Of a stretch of DNA of 64,000 bases, positions 34,893-44,540 are shown piece after piece. The notes under the pieces are model-generated. The model saw nothing but the letters and a program-made list of their open reading frames with translations. It had not been told where the DNA came from and made no database searches. This stretch comes from Apibacter muscae (GTDB lineage: Bacteria > Bacteroidota > Bacteroidia > Flavobacteriales > Weeksellaceae), in NCBI RefSeq assembly GCF_007845635.1, contig NZ_SELG01000032.1:62001-126000 (forward strand), given 5' to 3'. How positions within the stretch are numbered: position 1 is the stretch's first letter; each line of letters starts with the position of its first letter. The translations under genes were made by a program, and so were the position numbers.

Positions 34893-35210
34893 CTAAAGCA
34901 TCATTACCCCCTCTATTAAACTTACTTCTTTGTAATAATTTATTATTGAGGTAGAATCTACAGCGTATATATTTACACTTATACTTGTATATTTATTGTT
35001 TTTACTCTCCCTCATTGAAAATGTTGGAGAAGCAAATTCAAAAATTTTTTGAATTTTAGCGATCTTGCTACTCTCCGTAGGAACTATAAATTTAAACATA
35101 TATTTACCTGGAAGAGTATTACTTTCATCCAATTGAATTTTCAACTTATCATAAAATTCTTCTGAATTCTTATTATTGATATCCTTTGAATTAATTTCAT
35201 TATTACTCAT
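34893..35210 (-). CDS. DUF493 family protein
   Basis: 105 residues. The C-terminal 85 residues (FYDKLKIQLDESNTLPGKYMFKFIVPTESSKIAKIQKIF...FSMRESKNNKYTSISVNIYAVDSTSIINYYKEVSLIEGVMML) form the ferredoxin-like alpha/beta fold of the YbeD/DUF493 group, a small cytoplasmic family with a proposed allosteric or ligand-binding role. The first 18 residues are a polar Asn/Asp/Ser-rich lead. Function not established. Confidence 0.85.
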   Translation of the reverse strand: MSNNEINSKDINNKNSEEFYDKLKIQLDESNTLPGKYMFKFIVPTESSKIAKIQKIFEFASPTFSMRESKNNKYTSISVNIYAVDSTSIINYYKEVSLIEGVMML

Positions 35211-35450
35211 ATAAATTTACGATCAAAACTTAAGCCAAATAAATATCTTTATTGAAATAACTTATTTTTTCATTTATTAATTGATTCAAAAATACAATTT
35301 TTAATATAGATTATAAATCTAATGTAATTTATGAACCCCTGAAATTAAGACTATGAAAATTATACTTTTATTTTATTTAACATTTATTATACAATTAAAA
35401 TAAAAGCCAAACGTTAAGAGATAAAATAACCTCCAATAAAAATAAATATT

Positions 35451-36098
35451 ATGATAAAATATTTTTTTTCAATTATTACTCTAATTGCATTCTACAGTTG
35501 TTCAACATCTTTTAATAATGGATTTACCAATGGCAATAGCGAAAAATTAAATCAAAGAAATATTTCACAGTTGAATGGAACTTACGAAATTTTTGCCTCC
35601 GGAAAATATAATGAGAATGGGCGGTTTACTGCTGTAAGTACTAATAAAAAAAAATACTCATTCTATAACAAAATTGAAAATAAACTTCCAAATATGAAAG
35701 TAAAAGACTTGGGAGATATAGGCAATATTTTAAAAAATCCTCCTATTGATTCAATTCCAAGTTTAACTAGTAATTACGAAGCTTTTGAAGTTAAAATAAA
35801 ACCAGATGGTTACCTTACATTTAATTTTCTAAAAAATGATCAAATTGCTACATCATTGACATATAAAGGCAATATTAAGGATGGATTTATTTATCTTCCT
35901 AAGGAAAAAAATTGTACAAAAATTTACTCTTCAAAGAATTGTGTCATAAGTCAACGAAGAATAGGTTTAGCGGAAGATGGAAGTATTATTCTTCAAGAAT
36001 CAAACAAAGTGGATGCATCTTCTCAAACCACATCAGTTTTACTTTCATTATTTGAAGGTAATGGAGAAAATGCTTATAAGTATAAAAAGATAAATTAG
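35451..36098 (+). CDS. Lipoprotein of unknown function
   Basis: 215 residues with a lipobox FYSC (Cys17). The mature part starts with a polar Asn/Ser linker, then LNGTYEIFASGKY, a Lys-rich region, FEVKIKPDGYLTFNFLKNDQIATSLTYKGNIKDGFIYLPKEKNC, and a second short repeat of beta strands (RRIGLAEDGSIILQESNKV). The two KPDGYLTF and AEDGSIIL strands look like a small beta-sheet sensor or lipocalin-like domain. I do not recognise the family. It is a single gene with 240 bp of AT-rich DNA upstream and a strong terminator downstream. Confidence 0.75.
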   Translation: MIKYFFSIITLIAFYSCSTSFNNGFTNGNSEKLNQRNISQLNGTYEIFASGKYNENGRFTAVSTNKKKYSFYNKIENKLPNMKVKDLGDIGNILKNPPIDSIPSLTSNYEAFEVKIKPDGYLTFNFLKNDQIATSLTYKGNIKDGFIYLPKEKNCTKIYSSKNCVISQRRIGLAEDGSIILQESNKVDASSQTTSVLLSLFEGNGENAYKYKKIN

Positions 36099-36126
36099 TT
36101 ACAATTAAGTATTTCTATATTACTAA

Positions 36127-36163
36127 ATAAAAGCAGATAATTTTATGGATTATCTGCTTTTAT
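36127..36163 (+). terminator. Terminator after the 35451-36098 lipoprotein gene
   Basis: A perfect 14-bp stem (36127-36140 with 36150-36163) and a 9-nt loop, with a T run in the 3' arm. Lies 29 bp after the stop. Confidence 0.88.
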
Positions 36164-36256
36164 CATCTAAAAAACCTAAATTCATTCTTAATTCCTTAAG
36201 ATGTATTTCATAAAATATAATTATTGTATCTTTAAAAAATAAAATAATTTCTAAGA

Positions 36257-38035
36257 ATGAATGTTTCAAGGCTATTTGATATTCCTTATTTTCAACTAGT
36301 AAATGCTCCACAAGAAAGCTCTTTGGTTACTAAACATGCTGGTAAATGGGTGGTAATCTCCACTCAGGAACTTGTTCAACTAATTAATCAAGTGAGTAGA
36401 GGTTTATTAAGATTAGAAGTAAAAAAAGGAGATCATATTGCCATTCTTAGTCCAAATAATAGTACTGAATGGTTAATAATTGATTTTGCGATCCAACAAA
36501 TTGGAGCTGTTACGATTCCCATATATCCCAATTTAAGTGATCCTGATTTAAAGTTTATCTTAAAACATAGCAATAGTAAGTTTTGCTTTGTTTCAGGAAT
36601 GGAGTTGGTGAATAAAATTCAACGAATCAATTTGGATAGTATACACTTAAAAAACATATTCACATTTGAAAATTTAGATCATTTAATTTCTTTAGATTCT
36701 ATAAAAGAATTAGGTAATGATTTATCCAATCAAAAAGAGGTTGAGAAAATTAAACAGAACATTCATCCAGAACATTTAGCAACAATCATATATACTTCCG
36801 GCACTACTGGTTCACCTAAAGGTGTAATGCTTAGTCATAAAAACCTATTGTCTGACGCTTTAAATACTCATGAAAGAGTGATTATTGAAAATAGCGGTAT
36901 TATAAAAATGTTAAGTTTCCTTCCCATATGCCACGTACTTGAAAGAATGGTCGTTTACTTAGCTATGTATCGTTCTTATAATATCTATTTTGCAGAAAGT
37001 ATAGAAAAAGTTCCTGAGCACTTAAAAGAAATTAAACCACATATAATGACTGTGGTTCCCCGGGTAATTGAAAAATTATATTCTACTATATATCAAAAGG
37101 GTACCTCGTCCGGTTGGATACAAAAACATATATTTTTATGGGCATTAAAAATTGGACATAATTTTCAACCTTTTACATCTACTTCATTATCCTATAAAAT
37201 TGTAAATCAACTAGTTTTTAAAAAATGGAGAGAAGGTCTAGGAGGAGAAATTAAAACAATTATTTCAGGAGGAGCACCACTCTCTAAAAATTTAAACAAA
37301 ATTTTTTTCGCTGCAGGTTTACCCATTTTGGAAGGTTATGGATTAACAGAAACTTCTCCAGTAATTGCAGTCAATGGAAAAGATAAAAATTTATTTAAGT
37401 TCGGTACTGTAGGACCTCTCTTAAAAGACATGAAAGTCAAAATCGCTGAAGATGGGGAAATATTAACACAAGGTCCTAATGTTTTTATGGGTTATTACAA
37501 TGAAGAAGATAAGACTAAAGAAGCTTTTACGGACGATGGATGGTTTAAAACTGGAGATATTGGAGAGATGGATGGAATTTTTCTAAAAATTACAGATAGA
37601 AAAAAAGAAATATTCAAGACTTCCGGAGGTAAATTCATTACTCCTCAAATCACTGAAAATCTATTAAAACAATCTCGCTTTATAGAGCAAGCAATGGTAG
37701 TAGGTGCCGGTGAAAAAATGCCTTGTGCGCTTATTCAACCTAATTTTTTATTCATCCAAAAATATTTAGTACGTAAAAACCTCATAGAAAATAAAAGGGA
37801 ATTTTCAAATCAGGAATTAATTGAAAATGTTACTATCAAAGACCGAATATGGAAGGAAGTTGAAAAAGTAAACATGACTTTAGGGAATTGGGAACAAATA
37901 AAAAAAATTGAATTAACTCCTTGCATTTGGTCTATGGAAGGTGGAGAATTAACGCCTACTTTAAAACTAAAAAGAAAATTCATCAAGGAAAAATACATTG
38001 ATTTGTATAACAAAATGTACGAGAAAAACTTATAA
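36257..38035 (+). CDS. Long-chain acyl-CoA synthetase (AMP-binding)
   Basis: 592 residues. Activates fatty acids to acyl-CoA through an acyl-adenylate. Motif order: P-loop YTSGTTGSPKG at 179-189, MLSHKN, EGYGLTETSPVIAVN, GWFKTGDIGEMDG, and LKITDRKKEIFKTSGGKFITPQ with the A10-type Lys region at the C terminus. Length and the FKTSGGKFITPQ segment match the bacterial long-chain (FadD15-like) group. Supplies acyl chains for lipid synthesis or breakdown. Confidence 0.93.
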   Translation: MNVSRLFDIPYFQLVNAPQESSLVTKHAGKWVVISTQELVQLINQVSRGLLRLEVKKGDHIAILSPNNSTEWLIIDFAIQQIGAVTIPIYPNLSDPDLKFILKHSNSKFCFVSGMELVNKIQRINLDSIHLKNIFTFENLDHLISLDSIKELGNDLSNQKEVEKIKQNIHPEHLATIIYTSGTTGSPKGVMLSHKNLLSDALNTHERVIIENSGIIKMLSFLPICHVLERMVVYLAMYRSYNIYFAESIEKVPEHLKEIKPHIMTVVPRVIEKLYSTIYQKGTSSGWIQKHIFLWALKIGHNFQPFTSTSLSYKIVNQLVFKKWREGLGGEIKTIISGGAPLSKNLNKIFFAAGLPILEGYGLTETSPVIAVNGKDKNLFKFGTVGPLLKDMKVKIAEDGEILTQGPNVFMGYYNEEDKTKEAFTDDGWFKTGDIGEMDGIFLKITDRKKEIFKTSGGKFITPQITENLLKQSRFIEQAMVVGAGEKMPCALIQPNFLFIQKYLVRKNLIENKREFSNQELIENVTIKDRIWKEVEKVNMTLGNWEQIKKIELTPCIWSMEGGELTPTLKLKRKFIKEKYIDLYNKMYEKNL

Positions 38036-38207
38036 TTACAAATTTATATTTCTTAATAAAAGTTGATTATACGTAGCTTTATTTTCAAACGATATTACTT
38101 TGATTAAACATTGTTAAAGTATTTCTCTTAGTTTATAAATCTTTATAATTAGATTCAAGTATAAATCATTTAATACCACAAAGCTTATATTTAAACACAA
38201 TTTTACT

Positions 38208-38969
38208 ATGAGACTAAATGAGCTAGATGCTAAGATGAGATGTTTTGAAATTTCAAACGATTTTGAAATTTTACCTGAAATCTATATGATTGCAAGATTA
38301 GACGGAAGAGGTTTTACTAAACTTACCAAAGAAATACATCCATACAAAAAACCTTTTGATTTAGAATTTAGTAATTTAATGGTTGAAACTTCTAAACATT
38401 TAATGAATTGCGGTTTTCATATCTTGTATGCTTATACACAAAGTGATGAAATATCTCTTCTATTTCATAAAAAGGAAACAGCTTTCTCAAGAAAAACTAG
38501 AAAGTACATCTCTATACTTGCAGGTGAAGCAAGCGCAAAATTTTCATTGTTATTAGGAAGTACTGGTGTTTTTGACTGTAGAATTTCTCAGTTACCCCAT
38601 AGAGAGCTAGTGATGGATTATTTTAGGTGGAGGAGCGAAGATGCATTAAGAAATTCTCTTAATGCCTATTGCTATTGGAAATTGAGAGAAGAAAATAAGA
38701 CTGCAACACAAGCTTTTGATTTTGTTAAAGGTATGTCTATTTCAAATAAAAATGAATTTCTTTTTAAAAGAGGTATAAATTTTAATGATCTGCCCTTATG
38801 GCAAAAAAGAGGTATCGGTATTTACTGGAAAACCTTTGAAAAAAAATGGATAAATAAAGATATTAGTAAGGAAGTTATTACAAAGCAAAGAGAGTTAATT
38901 ATAAATCAAGAATTGCCTATGAAAGAAAAATACTTCAATCTTCTGAATGATATTATACCTTTTACATAA
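38208..38969 (+). CDS. tRNA(His) guanylyltransferase (Thg1) family protein
   Basis: 253 residues. The polymerase-like palm motifs of Thg1 are clear: MIARLDGRGFTKLTK (Asp32) and YTQSDEISLLF (Asp80, Glu81) supply the two-metal site, and FDCRISQLPHRE, DYFRWRSEDALRNSLNAYCYW follow, as in the family. Thg1 in eukaryotes adds G-1 to tRNA-His by 3'-5' polymerisation; bacterial Thg1-like proteins repair truncated tRNA 5' ends. Bacteria normally encode G-1 in the tRNA gene, so here a repair function is more likely, though unproven. A single gene followed by a strong shared terminator. Confidence 0.9.
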   Translation: MRLNELDAKMRCFEISNDFEILPEIYMIARLDGRGFTKLTKEIHPYKKPFDLEFSNLMVETSKHLMNCGFHILYAYTQSDEISLLFHKKETAFSRKTRKYISILAGEASAKFSLLLGSTGVFDCRISQLPHRELVMDYFRWRSEDALRNSLNAYCYWKLREENKTATQAFDFVKGMSISNKNEFLFKRGINFNDLPLWQKRGIGIYWKTFEKKWINKDISKEVITKQRELIINQELPMKEKYFNLLNDIIPFT

Positions 38970-38972
38970 AAA

Positions 38973-39001
38973 ATTAGCGTTATTAATTTAATAACGCTAA
39001 T
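38973..39001. terminator. Bidirectional terminator between Thg1-like gene and glyA
   Basis: A stem of 11-12 bp (38973-38984 with 38990-39001) around a short AT loop, flanked by A and T runs on both sides. It serves two converging genes. Confidence 0.8.
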
Positions 39002-39023
39002 AAGCATTTTATATATTTATTTA

Positions 39024-40295
39024 TTACCATTGAAACAAAGGTCTAGAACTCATTAAAGCATTTACTTCATCTTTAACTCTTGCTAATACTTTTTCATTCT
39101 CTGGGTCTGCAACCACCTCTTGTACATAGTCTGCAATTTTAACCATTTCTTCTTCTTTCAATCCTCTAGTAGTAATCGCAGCAGTTCCAAATCTTATCCC
39201 TGAGGTTACAAACGGACTTCTATCGTCATAAGGAATCATATTTTTATTACAAGTAATATCTGCCTTTTCTAATGCTTTTTCAGCAGCTTTACCTGTTATA
39301 TTTTTATTATGTAAGTCAATAAGCATTAAATGATTATCAGTTCCACCAGAAATAATTTCAAAACCTCTATCCATCAAGGCTGTGGATAAAGCTTGTGCAT
39401 TTTTAAGAACCTGTAAAATATATTTAAAGTACCCATCGCTTAGGGCTTCTTCAAATGTTATTGCTTTTGCAGCAATAATATGTTCTAAAGGACCTCCTTG
39501 AATTCCTGGGAATACAGCACCATCAATCACTTGAGACATTAATTTAATCTCTCCTTTAGGAGTTTTATGTCCAAAAGGATTCTCAAAATCTTTTCCTAAC
39601 ATTATAATCCCACCTCGGGTACCTCTTAAAGTTTTATGGGTTGTGGTTGTAACAATATCACAATAAGGAATAGGATCTTTAAGTATACCTTTAGCTATAA
39701 GTCCTGACGGATGAGAAATATCTGCCATAAGAATTGCTCCAACTTCATCAGCTACTTCTCTAAACTTAGCATAATCTAAATCTCTTGAATAGGCAGAAGC
39801 TCCTACAATTATCATTTTAGGTTTTTCTTTTCTTGCCAAAGCTTCCATTTCTTCATAATCAATTCTTCCATCTTCTTTTTTAACTCTATAAAAGACAGGG
39901 CTGTAAGTTAAACCGGAAAAATTTACCGGTGAGCCATGCGTTAAATGACCTCCATGCGATAAATCCAATCCCATTACTTTATCTCCAGGCTTTAAACAAG
40001 CTAAAAACACAGCTGCATTCGCCTGAGCACCAGAATGAGGTTGTACATTTACATATGCAGCACCAAAAAGTTTTTTAGCTCTATCTATGGCTAATTGCTC
40101 AATTTGATCAACTATTTCGCATCCTCCATAATATCTTCTCCCTGGATAACCTTCTGCATATTTATTAGTTAAAACAGATCCTGCTGCTCTCATAACATCC
40201 TCACTTACAAAGTTTTCAGAAGCTATAAGTTCAATTCCTTTAAGCTGTCTTTGCTTTTCTTTCTCAATTAAATCAAATACTATTTTGTTATCCAT
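39024..40295 (-). CDS. glyA: Serine hydroxymethyltransferase
   Basis: 423 residues. Converts serine and tetrahydrofolate to glycine and methylene-tetrahydrofolate. The PLP lysine is Lys221 in [14 protein letters not shown]. Other family blocks: [56 protein letters not shown] and [11 protein letters not shown]. Full length. A TATATTTG box lies about 40 bp upstream on the minus strand. Monocistronic, with a convergent partner downstream. Confidence 0.97.
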   Translation of the reverse strand: MDNKIVFDLIEKEKQRQLKGIELIASENFVSEDVMRAAGSVLTNKYAEGYPGRRYYGGCEIVDQIEQLAIDRAKKLFGAAYVNVQPHSGAQANAAVFLACLKPGDKVMGLDLSHGGHLTHGSPVNFSGLTYSPVFYRVKKEDGRIDYEEMEALARKEKPKMIIVGASAYSRDLDYAKFREVADEVGAILMADISHPSGLIAKGILKDPIPYCDIVTTTTHKTLRGTRGGIIMLGKDFENPFGHKTPKGEIKLMSQVIDGAVFPGIQGGPLEHIIAAKAITFEEALSDGYFKYILQVLKNAQALSTALMDRGFEIISGGTDNHLMLIDLHNKNITGKAAEKALEKADITCNKNMIPYDDRSPFVTSGIRFGTAAITTRGLKEEEMVKIADYVQEVVADPENEKVLARVKDEVNALMSSRPLFQW

Positions 40296-40379
40296 GGGTT
40301 TTAAAGGTTTTATGTTATATTATGGTTACTTCAAATATACAGAGTTTCTTTAAAATTGATATAATTTCAAAGAAAAATT

Positions 40380-41405
40380 TCACTGGTTTCTATAGTTCTT
40401 TTCCCAATTCCACGAATCTTTAACCATATCATCTAAAGACAGTTCTGTTTTCCATCCTAAGATTTCATTGGCTTTTTGGCTACTGGCATAAATACTTGCT
40501 ACATCACCATTTCTTCTTTCTCCAAATTTATATTTAATTTTAACTCTATTTACTCTTTCAAAAGTTTCAACCATATCTAATACAGAATAGCCTTCTCCGG
40601 TTCCTATATTAAATACATCGTAAGGTAAATTCCCTTTTCCATTGAGTAAAAAATTACAAGCATACACATGTGCTTTGGCTAAATCAACCACATGTATATA
40701 ATCTCTTATACAAGTTCCATCCGGAGTATTATAATCTTTACCAAAAATGGTTAGCACTTCTCTTATACCTATGGCTGTTTGCGTTATAAATGGCATTAAA
40801 TTACTGGGTATTCCTTTAGGTAATTCTCCCAATAACCCTGACAAATGGGCTCCTACTGGGTTGAAATATCGCAAGGCTAGGGCGTTTAACCAACGAGTCG
40901 CAGCTACTTTTTCCAGAATATCTTCCGCCATTTGCTTGGTGCTTCCATAGGAGGAAAGTGCTTTTTTTATAGGGAAAGTTTCCTGAACAGGTAAATGTTC
41001 TGGTTCACCATAAACGGTTGCAGACGACGAAAATACAAAATTGTGTATTTTATATTCTTTCATTAAATCAAGAACATTCAATAAAGAAACTAAATTTTCT
41101 CTATAATAAAGCAATGGTTTTTCCATGGACTCTCCTACTGCTTTTTTTGCTGCAAAATGGATACAAGCTTTTAAATCTTTATTTTCTTCAAATATTGATT
41201 TTAAACTATTTATATCACAAATATCAGACTTGTAGAATTTAGGTTTTTGTCCGGAAACTTTATAGATGTTGTCTAAAATAAACAATTCAGAATTACTTAA
41301 ATCGTCAACGATAATAGGCTCAAATCCAGAATTTATTAGTTCAACTACCGTATGTGAGCCAATATAACCTAATCCACCTGTTACTAATATTTTAATTTTA
41401 TTCAT
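40380..41405 (-). CDS. galE: UDP-glucose 4-epimerase
   Basis: 341 residues, extended SDR. Interconverts UDP-glucose and UDP-galactose (or GlcNAc forms), providing sugars for surface polysaccharides. NAD motif VTGGLGYIGSHT at 8-19, catalytic SSATVYG and Tyr153/Lys157 in SSYGSTKQ, plus LRYFNPVGAH and RRNGDVASIYAS. Begins 21 bp after the kup stop in the same direction. Confidence 0.95.
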   Translation of the reverse strand: MNKIKILVTGGLGYIGSHTVVELINSGFEPIIVDDLSNSELFILDNIYKVSGQKPKFYKSDICDINSLKSIFEENKDLKACIHFAAKKAVGESMEKPLLYYRENLVSLLNVLDLMKEYKIHNFVFSSSATVYGEPEHLPVQETFPIKKALSSYGSTKQMAEDILEKVAATRWLNALALRYFNPVGAHLSGLLGELPKGIPSNLMPFITQTAIGIREVLTIFGKDYNTPDGTCIRDYIHVVDLAKAHVYACNFLLNGKGNLPYDVFNIGTGEGYSVLDMVETFERVNRVKIKYKFGERRNGDVASIYASSQKANEILGWKTELSLDDMVKDSWNWEKNYRNQ

Positions 41406-41426
41406 AATAATTAATACTATCTATAT

Positions 41427-43418
41427 TTAATATATTCGAACCCTTTTAATTCTATTTTTATATATAACATCTGTTAACATAGGCACTTGCTCTACTTCTA
41501 CGTTATAACTATCCAAACCCAAAGCGGAAGTATCCGAGATCCCCATATATTTAACCATATTATAAAATCTTAAAATGAATCTTTCTTTGATTGATAAAAG
41601 ATATTCTTGATTAAATACCCGATCAATCAATATAAATTTAAAATCCGCAGGGATATCATGCTTTCGTAATGACGGATATTTACTAATTAAATTTATTTTC
41701 CCTGAAACTTTTAAATCTTCTAGTACTTGTGCAAAATATATATTAATTAATGGTTCTACTTTAAAACCTAATCTAAACTTGACCTGATATAAGGTATCGG
41801 GAATCAATTCCATAACGTCGTATTCGAAAGTATACGGATTTAAATCATTTTCCACTTTCAAAAACCAATAGTAATCCGCTCGTTTTGGGTTTTTATTGAT
41901 GATTGAAAATATAATTTTAGCTTCAATTTCGTTGGGACTATTGGATCTACTTATATAAACTAAATTCGTTGCATATTTAGATAGACTTGTATCTACCTTC
42001 ATATCTTTTATTATCGGTAAGCAAGGTTTTAAATCTACATATTGTACGTACTTATTTTTTAATTTTCTTCCATTGAACCAAACATACATACAGACCGCTA
42101 TTAAACCTGCTAAAAACATGGTGATCCAGCCACCTTCTGCAAATTTTAAAACATTTGCATAAAAGAATCCCCCTTCTATTATAAGATAAACCGCTCCAAA
42201 CAATACAATTAAAAGTGCATGCACCTTTTTTAGCTTTAAATAAAATACTAAGAGTATTGTAGTCATTAACATAGTTATTGTAATGGCTAATCCATAAGCT
42301 GCCTCCATTTTAGCAGATTCTTTAAAATGCAGTACAACGAAAATACAAGATACTAAAAGCCCCCAGTTAATTGCCGGTATATACATTTGCCCTTTCTCAT
42401 GGGTGGGATATTCTACTCTTTGACGTGGCCAAAAATTCAGAGACATTGCCTCACTAAAGATAGTGTAAGAGCCTGTTATTAATGCTTGGCTAGCAATAAT
42501 GGCTGCTAAAGTTGCCATAATTACCCCTATAATTAAAAAAGTTTCTGGCATCATCATAAAAAATGGGTTACCTCCACTTTGAGCTTGCTCTGGGTTTGCA
42601 AGAATCCAAGCTCCTTGTCCTAAATAATTTAGTATTAAGCAAACTTTAGCAAAAATCCAGCTTATTCTTATATTCTTTATTCCACAATGACCAAGATCTG
42701 AGTACAAGGCTTCTGCTCCCGTGGTACATAAAAAAACAGCTCCCATAATTAGTAAAATCATATGCTTCCCTTCAGTGACTGAACCTGCGTTGCTGGAGAC
42801 ATCCATCATTAAATGGATTGCATAGTATGGATTAAAGGCTTTTATTACATACAAATGTGGGAGAAATTCAATCAATCCTAAAACCCCTAACATAATAAAC
42901 CATAAAGTCATTATTGGTCCATAAAATTTACCGATAGACTGAGTTCCAAATTGTTGAATTACAAATAGTGCTATAAGTATAAAAATAGTTATGGGTACGA
43001 CTTGTGTATTGGGATTGTAATTTTTTAAACCTTCAATGGCAGATACAATTGTCATTGATGGTGTAATAACACCATCAGAGACTAAGGTGGCTGCCCCTAA
43101 AATGGCTACCAGATAAAGCCATTTTTTTTTCATTTTCTTTACTAATGAATATAAAGCTAAGATACCTCCTTCTCCTTTGTTGTCTGCTCTAAGAGCAATA
43201 ATTACATATTTAATAGTGGTTTGTAAGGTTAGGGTCCAAATAATACAAGATAAAGCACCTATGATAAATTCTTCCGAAATATGAGGCATATGATTTGCGG
43301 CTACAATTGCTCGCATTACATACAATGGAGAAGTTCCAATATCCCCAAATACTACTCCAACGGTTACTATCATTCCGATAATAGATAATTTTGAAGTATT
43401 CACGTTATTTGTTTGCAC
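41427..43418 (-). CDS. kup: KUP-family potassium transporter
   Basis: 663 residues with about twelve membrane helices followed by a cytoplasmic C-terminal domain from about 480. Family signatures: VVFGDIGTSPLYVMRA, RADNKGEGGILALYSLV, LGAATLVSDGVITPSMTIVSAIEGL, GTEALYSDLGHCG-like TTGAEALYSDLGHCGIKNI, and GNPFFMMMPE. KUP proteins import K+ with protons. The start is GTG at 43418 (GTG CAA ACA); a TATATTTG box lies on the minus strand about 25 bp upstream. galE follows. Confidence 0.94.
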   Translation of the reverse strand: MQTNNVNTSKLSIIGMIVTVGVVFGDIGTSPLYVMRAIVAANHMPHISEEFIIGALSCIIWTLTLQTTIKYVIIALRADNKGEGGILALYSLVKKMKKKWLYLVAILGAATLVSDGVITPSMTIVSAIEGLKNYNPNTQVVPITIFILIALFVIQQFGTQSIGKFYGPIMTLWFIMLGVLGLIEFLPHLYVIKAFNPYYAIHLMMDVSSNAGSVTEGKHMILLIMGAVFLCTTGAEALYSDLGHCGIKNIRISWIFAKVCLILNYLGQGAWILANPEQAQSGGNPFFMMMPETFLIIGVIMATLAAIIASQALITGSYTIFSEAMSLNFWPRQRVEYPTHEKGQMYIPAINWGLLVSCIFVVLHFKESAKMEAAYGLAITITMLMTTILLVFYLKLKKVHALLIVLFGAVYLIIEGGFFYANVLKFAEGGWITMFLAGLIAVCMYVWFNGRKLKNKYVQYVDLKPCLPIIKDMKVDTSLSKYATNLVYISRSNSPNEIEAKIIFSIINKNPKRADYYWFLKVENDLNPYTFEYDVMELIPDTLYQVKFRLGFKVEPLINIYFAQVLEDLKVSGKINLISKYPSLRKHDIPADFKFILIDRVFNQEYLLSIKERFILRFYNMVKYMGISDTSALGLDSYNVEVEQVPMLTDVIYKNRIKRVRIY

Positions 43419-43500
43419 TAGTTTTTATTTTAAAAGTAAGAAACAAATATATATAAGTTTTTATTGTATAAACCTTTTTATCAATAGTTATTTTATTCTT

Positions 43501-44538
43501 TTATGGATTCAATTTCATTGTAGCAAAAACAGGGTAATGATCTGAAAAATGAACGGTTCTATCTACATAACAACTAATTGGCATAAATTTATTATTGGTA
43601 AATATGTAATCTATTCTAATTGGATAAAAATAATCGTAAAAGGACAATCCTAAACCTTGTCCTTTGGTTTCAAAAACATCGATTAAGTTTTCATTTAACA
43701 TTGTAAAATATTCATAGGATAAAGGAACCGAGTTCATATCCCCACAAACAATTGTAGGATGAGGGGATTCTCTTATATATTTAGTAAGTAATTCTAATTG
43801 TTTCTGATGCTTTTTAAACCCATTAACTAATTTTTCGGTTACTATTTTAGTTTGGTCTTTAGCTTCATCTATTTTACTGAACTTAAAAAGACTTTTATTT
43901 AGATACATGGGCTCTAAATATATATTTATACACCTGATCGTATCACTCCCTTTTAGAATATCTGCCATACAGGCATAGCCTTGATCGGGTAAAATTATTT
44001 TTTGTTTATCGATGATTGGGTATTTAGATGATATTCCAACCAGATCAAAGACTGCGTTATACCTATCTACTAGAAAAACTTCTTTGGATCTCCATTGCCT
44101 AGTATAAATCTCTTGGAAAAAAGCCACATCTACATCTTTAGATTTAATGAATTTTTCTAAGGATTCTAAATCTCTATTCCCATTTGCATATCTGAGATTA
44201 TAAGTAAGAACTTTGAGTTCTTCTTTCTTATCACTTTCATTTAATAATGATAAATTCTTTTGATTTCCAAAATGAATATATTTTTTTACAGGAAATAATA
44301 ATAAAAAAGTTAAGACCAAGAAAGGAATAAATATCATCTCTTTTTTAATAAGCCAAACAAAGGTGAATAGGAGATGAAGAAGAACTAATATTGGAAAGAT
44401 TAAGGCTACTATTCCAAAGTATGGGAAATCTTTAGGGGTTATGAATCTATTAACATATACTGAAACCAAAAGAATCGCTACAATACTATGGATGATTAAA
44501 TATATGTAACTACTCTTTCTACGTTTAATAAATATCAT
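43501..44538 (-). CDS. Membrane-anchored endonuclease/exonuclease/phosphatase family protein
   Basis: 345 residues. Three hydrophobic helices at 10-90 anchor a C-terminal EEP domain. LTYNLRYANG, VAFFQEIY, CGDMNSVPLSYEYF, LDVFETKGQG, IRIDYIFTN and FSDHYPVFATM give the DNase I/synaptojanin-like active site (Asn, Glu, Asp-x-Asn, His-Asp dyad). Substrate could be a nucleic acid or a phospholipid; anchoring fits a phosphodiesterase at the inner-membrane surface. Last gene of the mutL-rhomboid operon, 2 bp after the rhomboid pseudoprotease gene. Confidence 0.85.
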   Translation of the reverse strand: MIFIKRRKSSYIYLIIHSIVAILLVSVYVNRFITPKDFPYFGIVALIFPILVLLHLLFTFVWLIKKEMIFIPFLVLTFLLLFPVKKYIHFGNQKNLSLLNESDKKEELKVLTYNLRYANGNRDLESLEKFIKSKDVDVAFFQEIYTRQWRSKEVFLVDRYNAVFDLVGISSKYPIIDKQKIILPDQGYACMADILKGSDTIRCINIYLEPMYLNKSLFKFSKIDEAKDQTKIVTEKLVNGFKKHQKQLELLTKYIRESPHPTIVCGDMNSVPLSYEYFTMLNENLIDVFETKGQGLGLSFYDYFYPIRIDYIFTNNKFMPISCYVDRTVHFSDHYPVFATMKLNP

Positions 44539-44540
44539 TA

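Noticed and set aside
35353-35403. A 16-codon ORF with a signal-like hydrophobic start before the 35451 lipoprotein gene
   Set aside because: Too short to be a protein and with no supporting context; probably chance.
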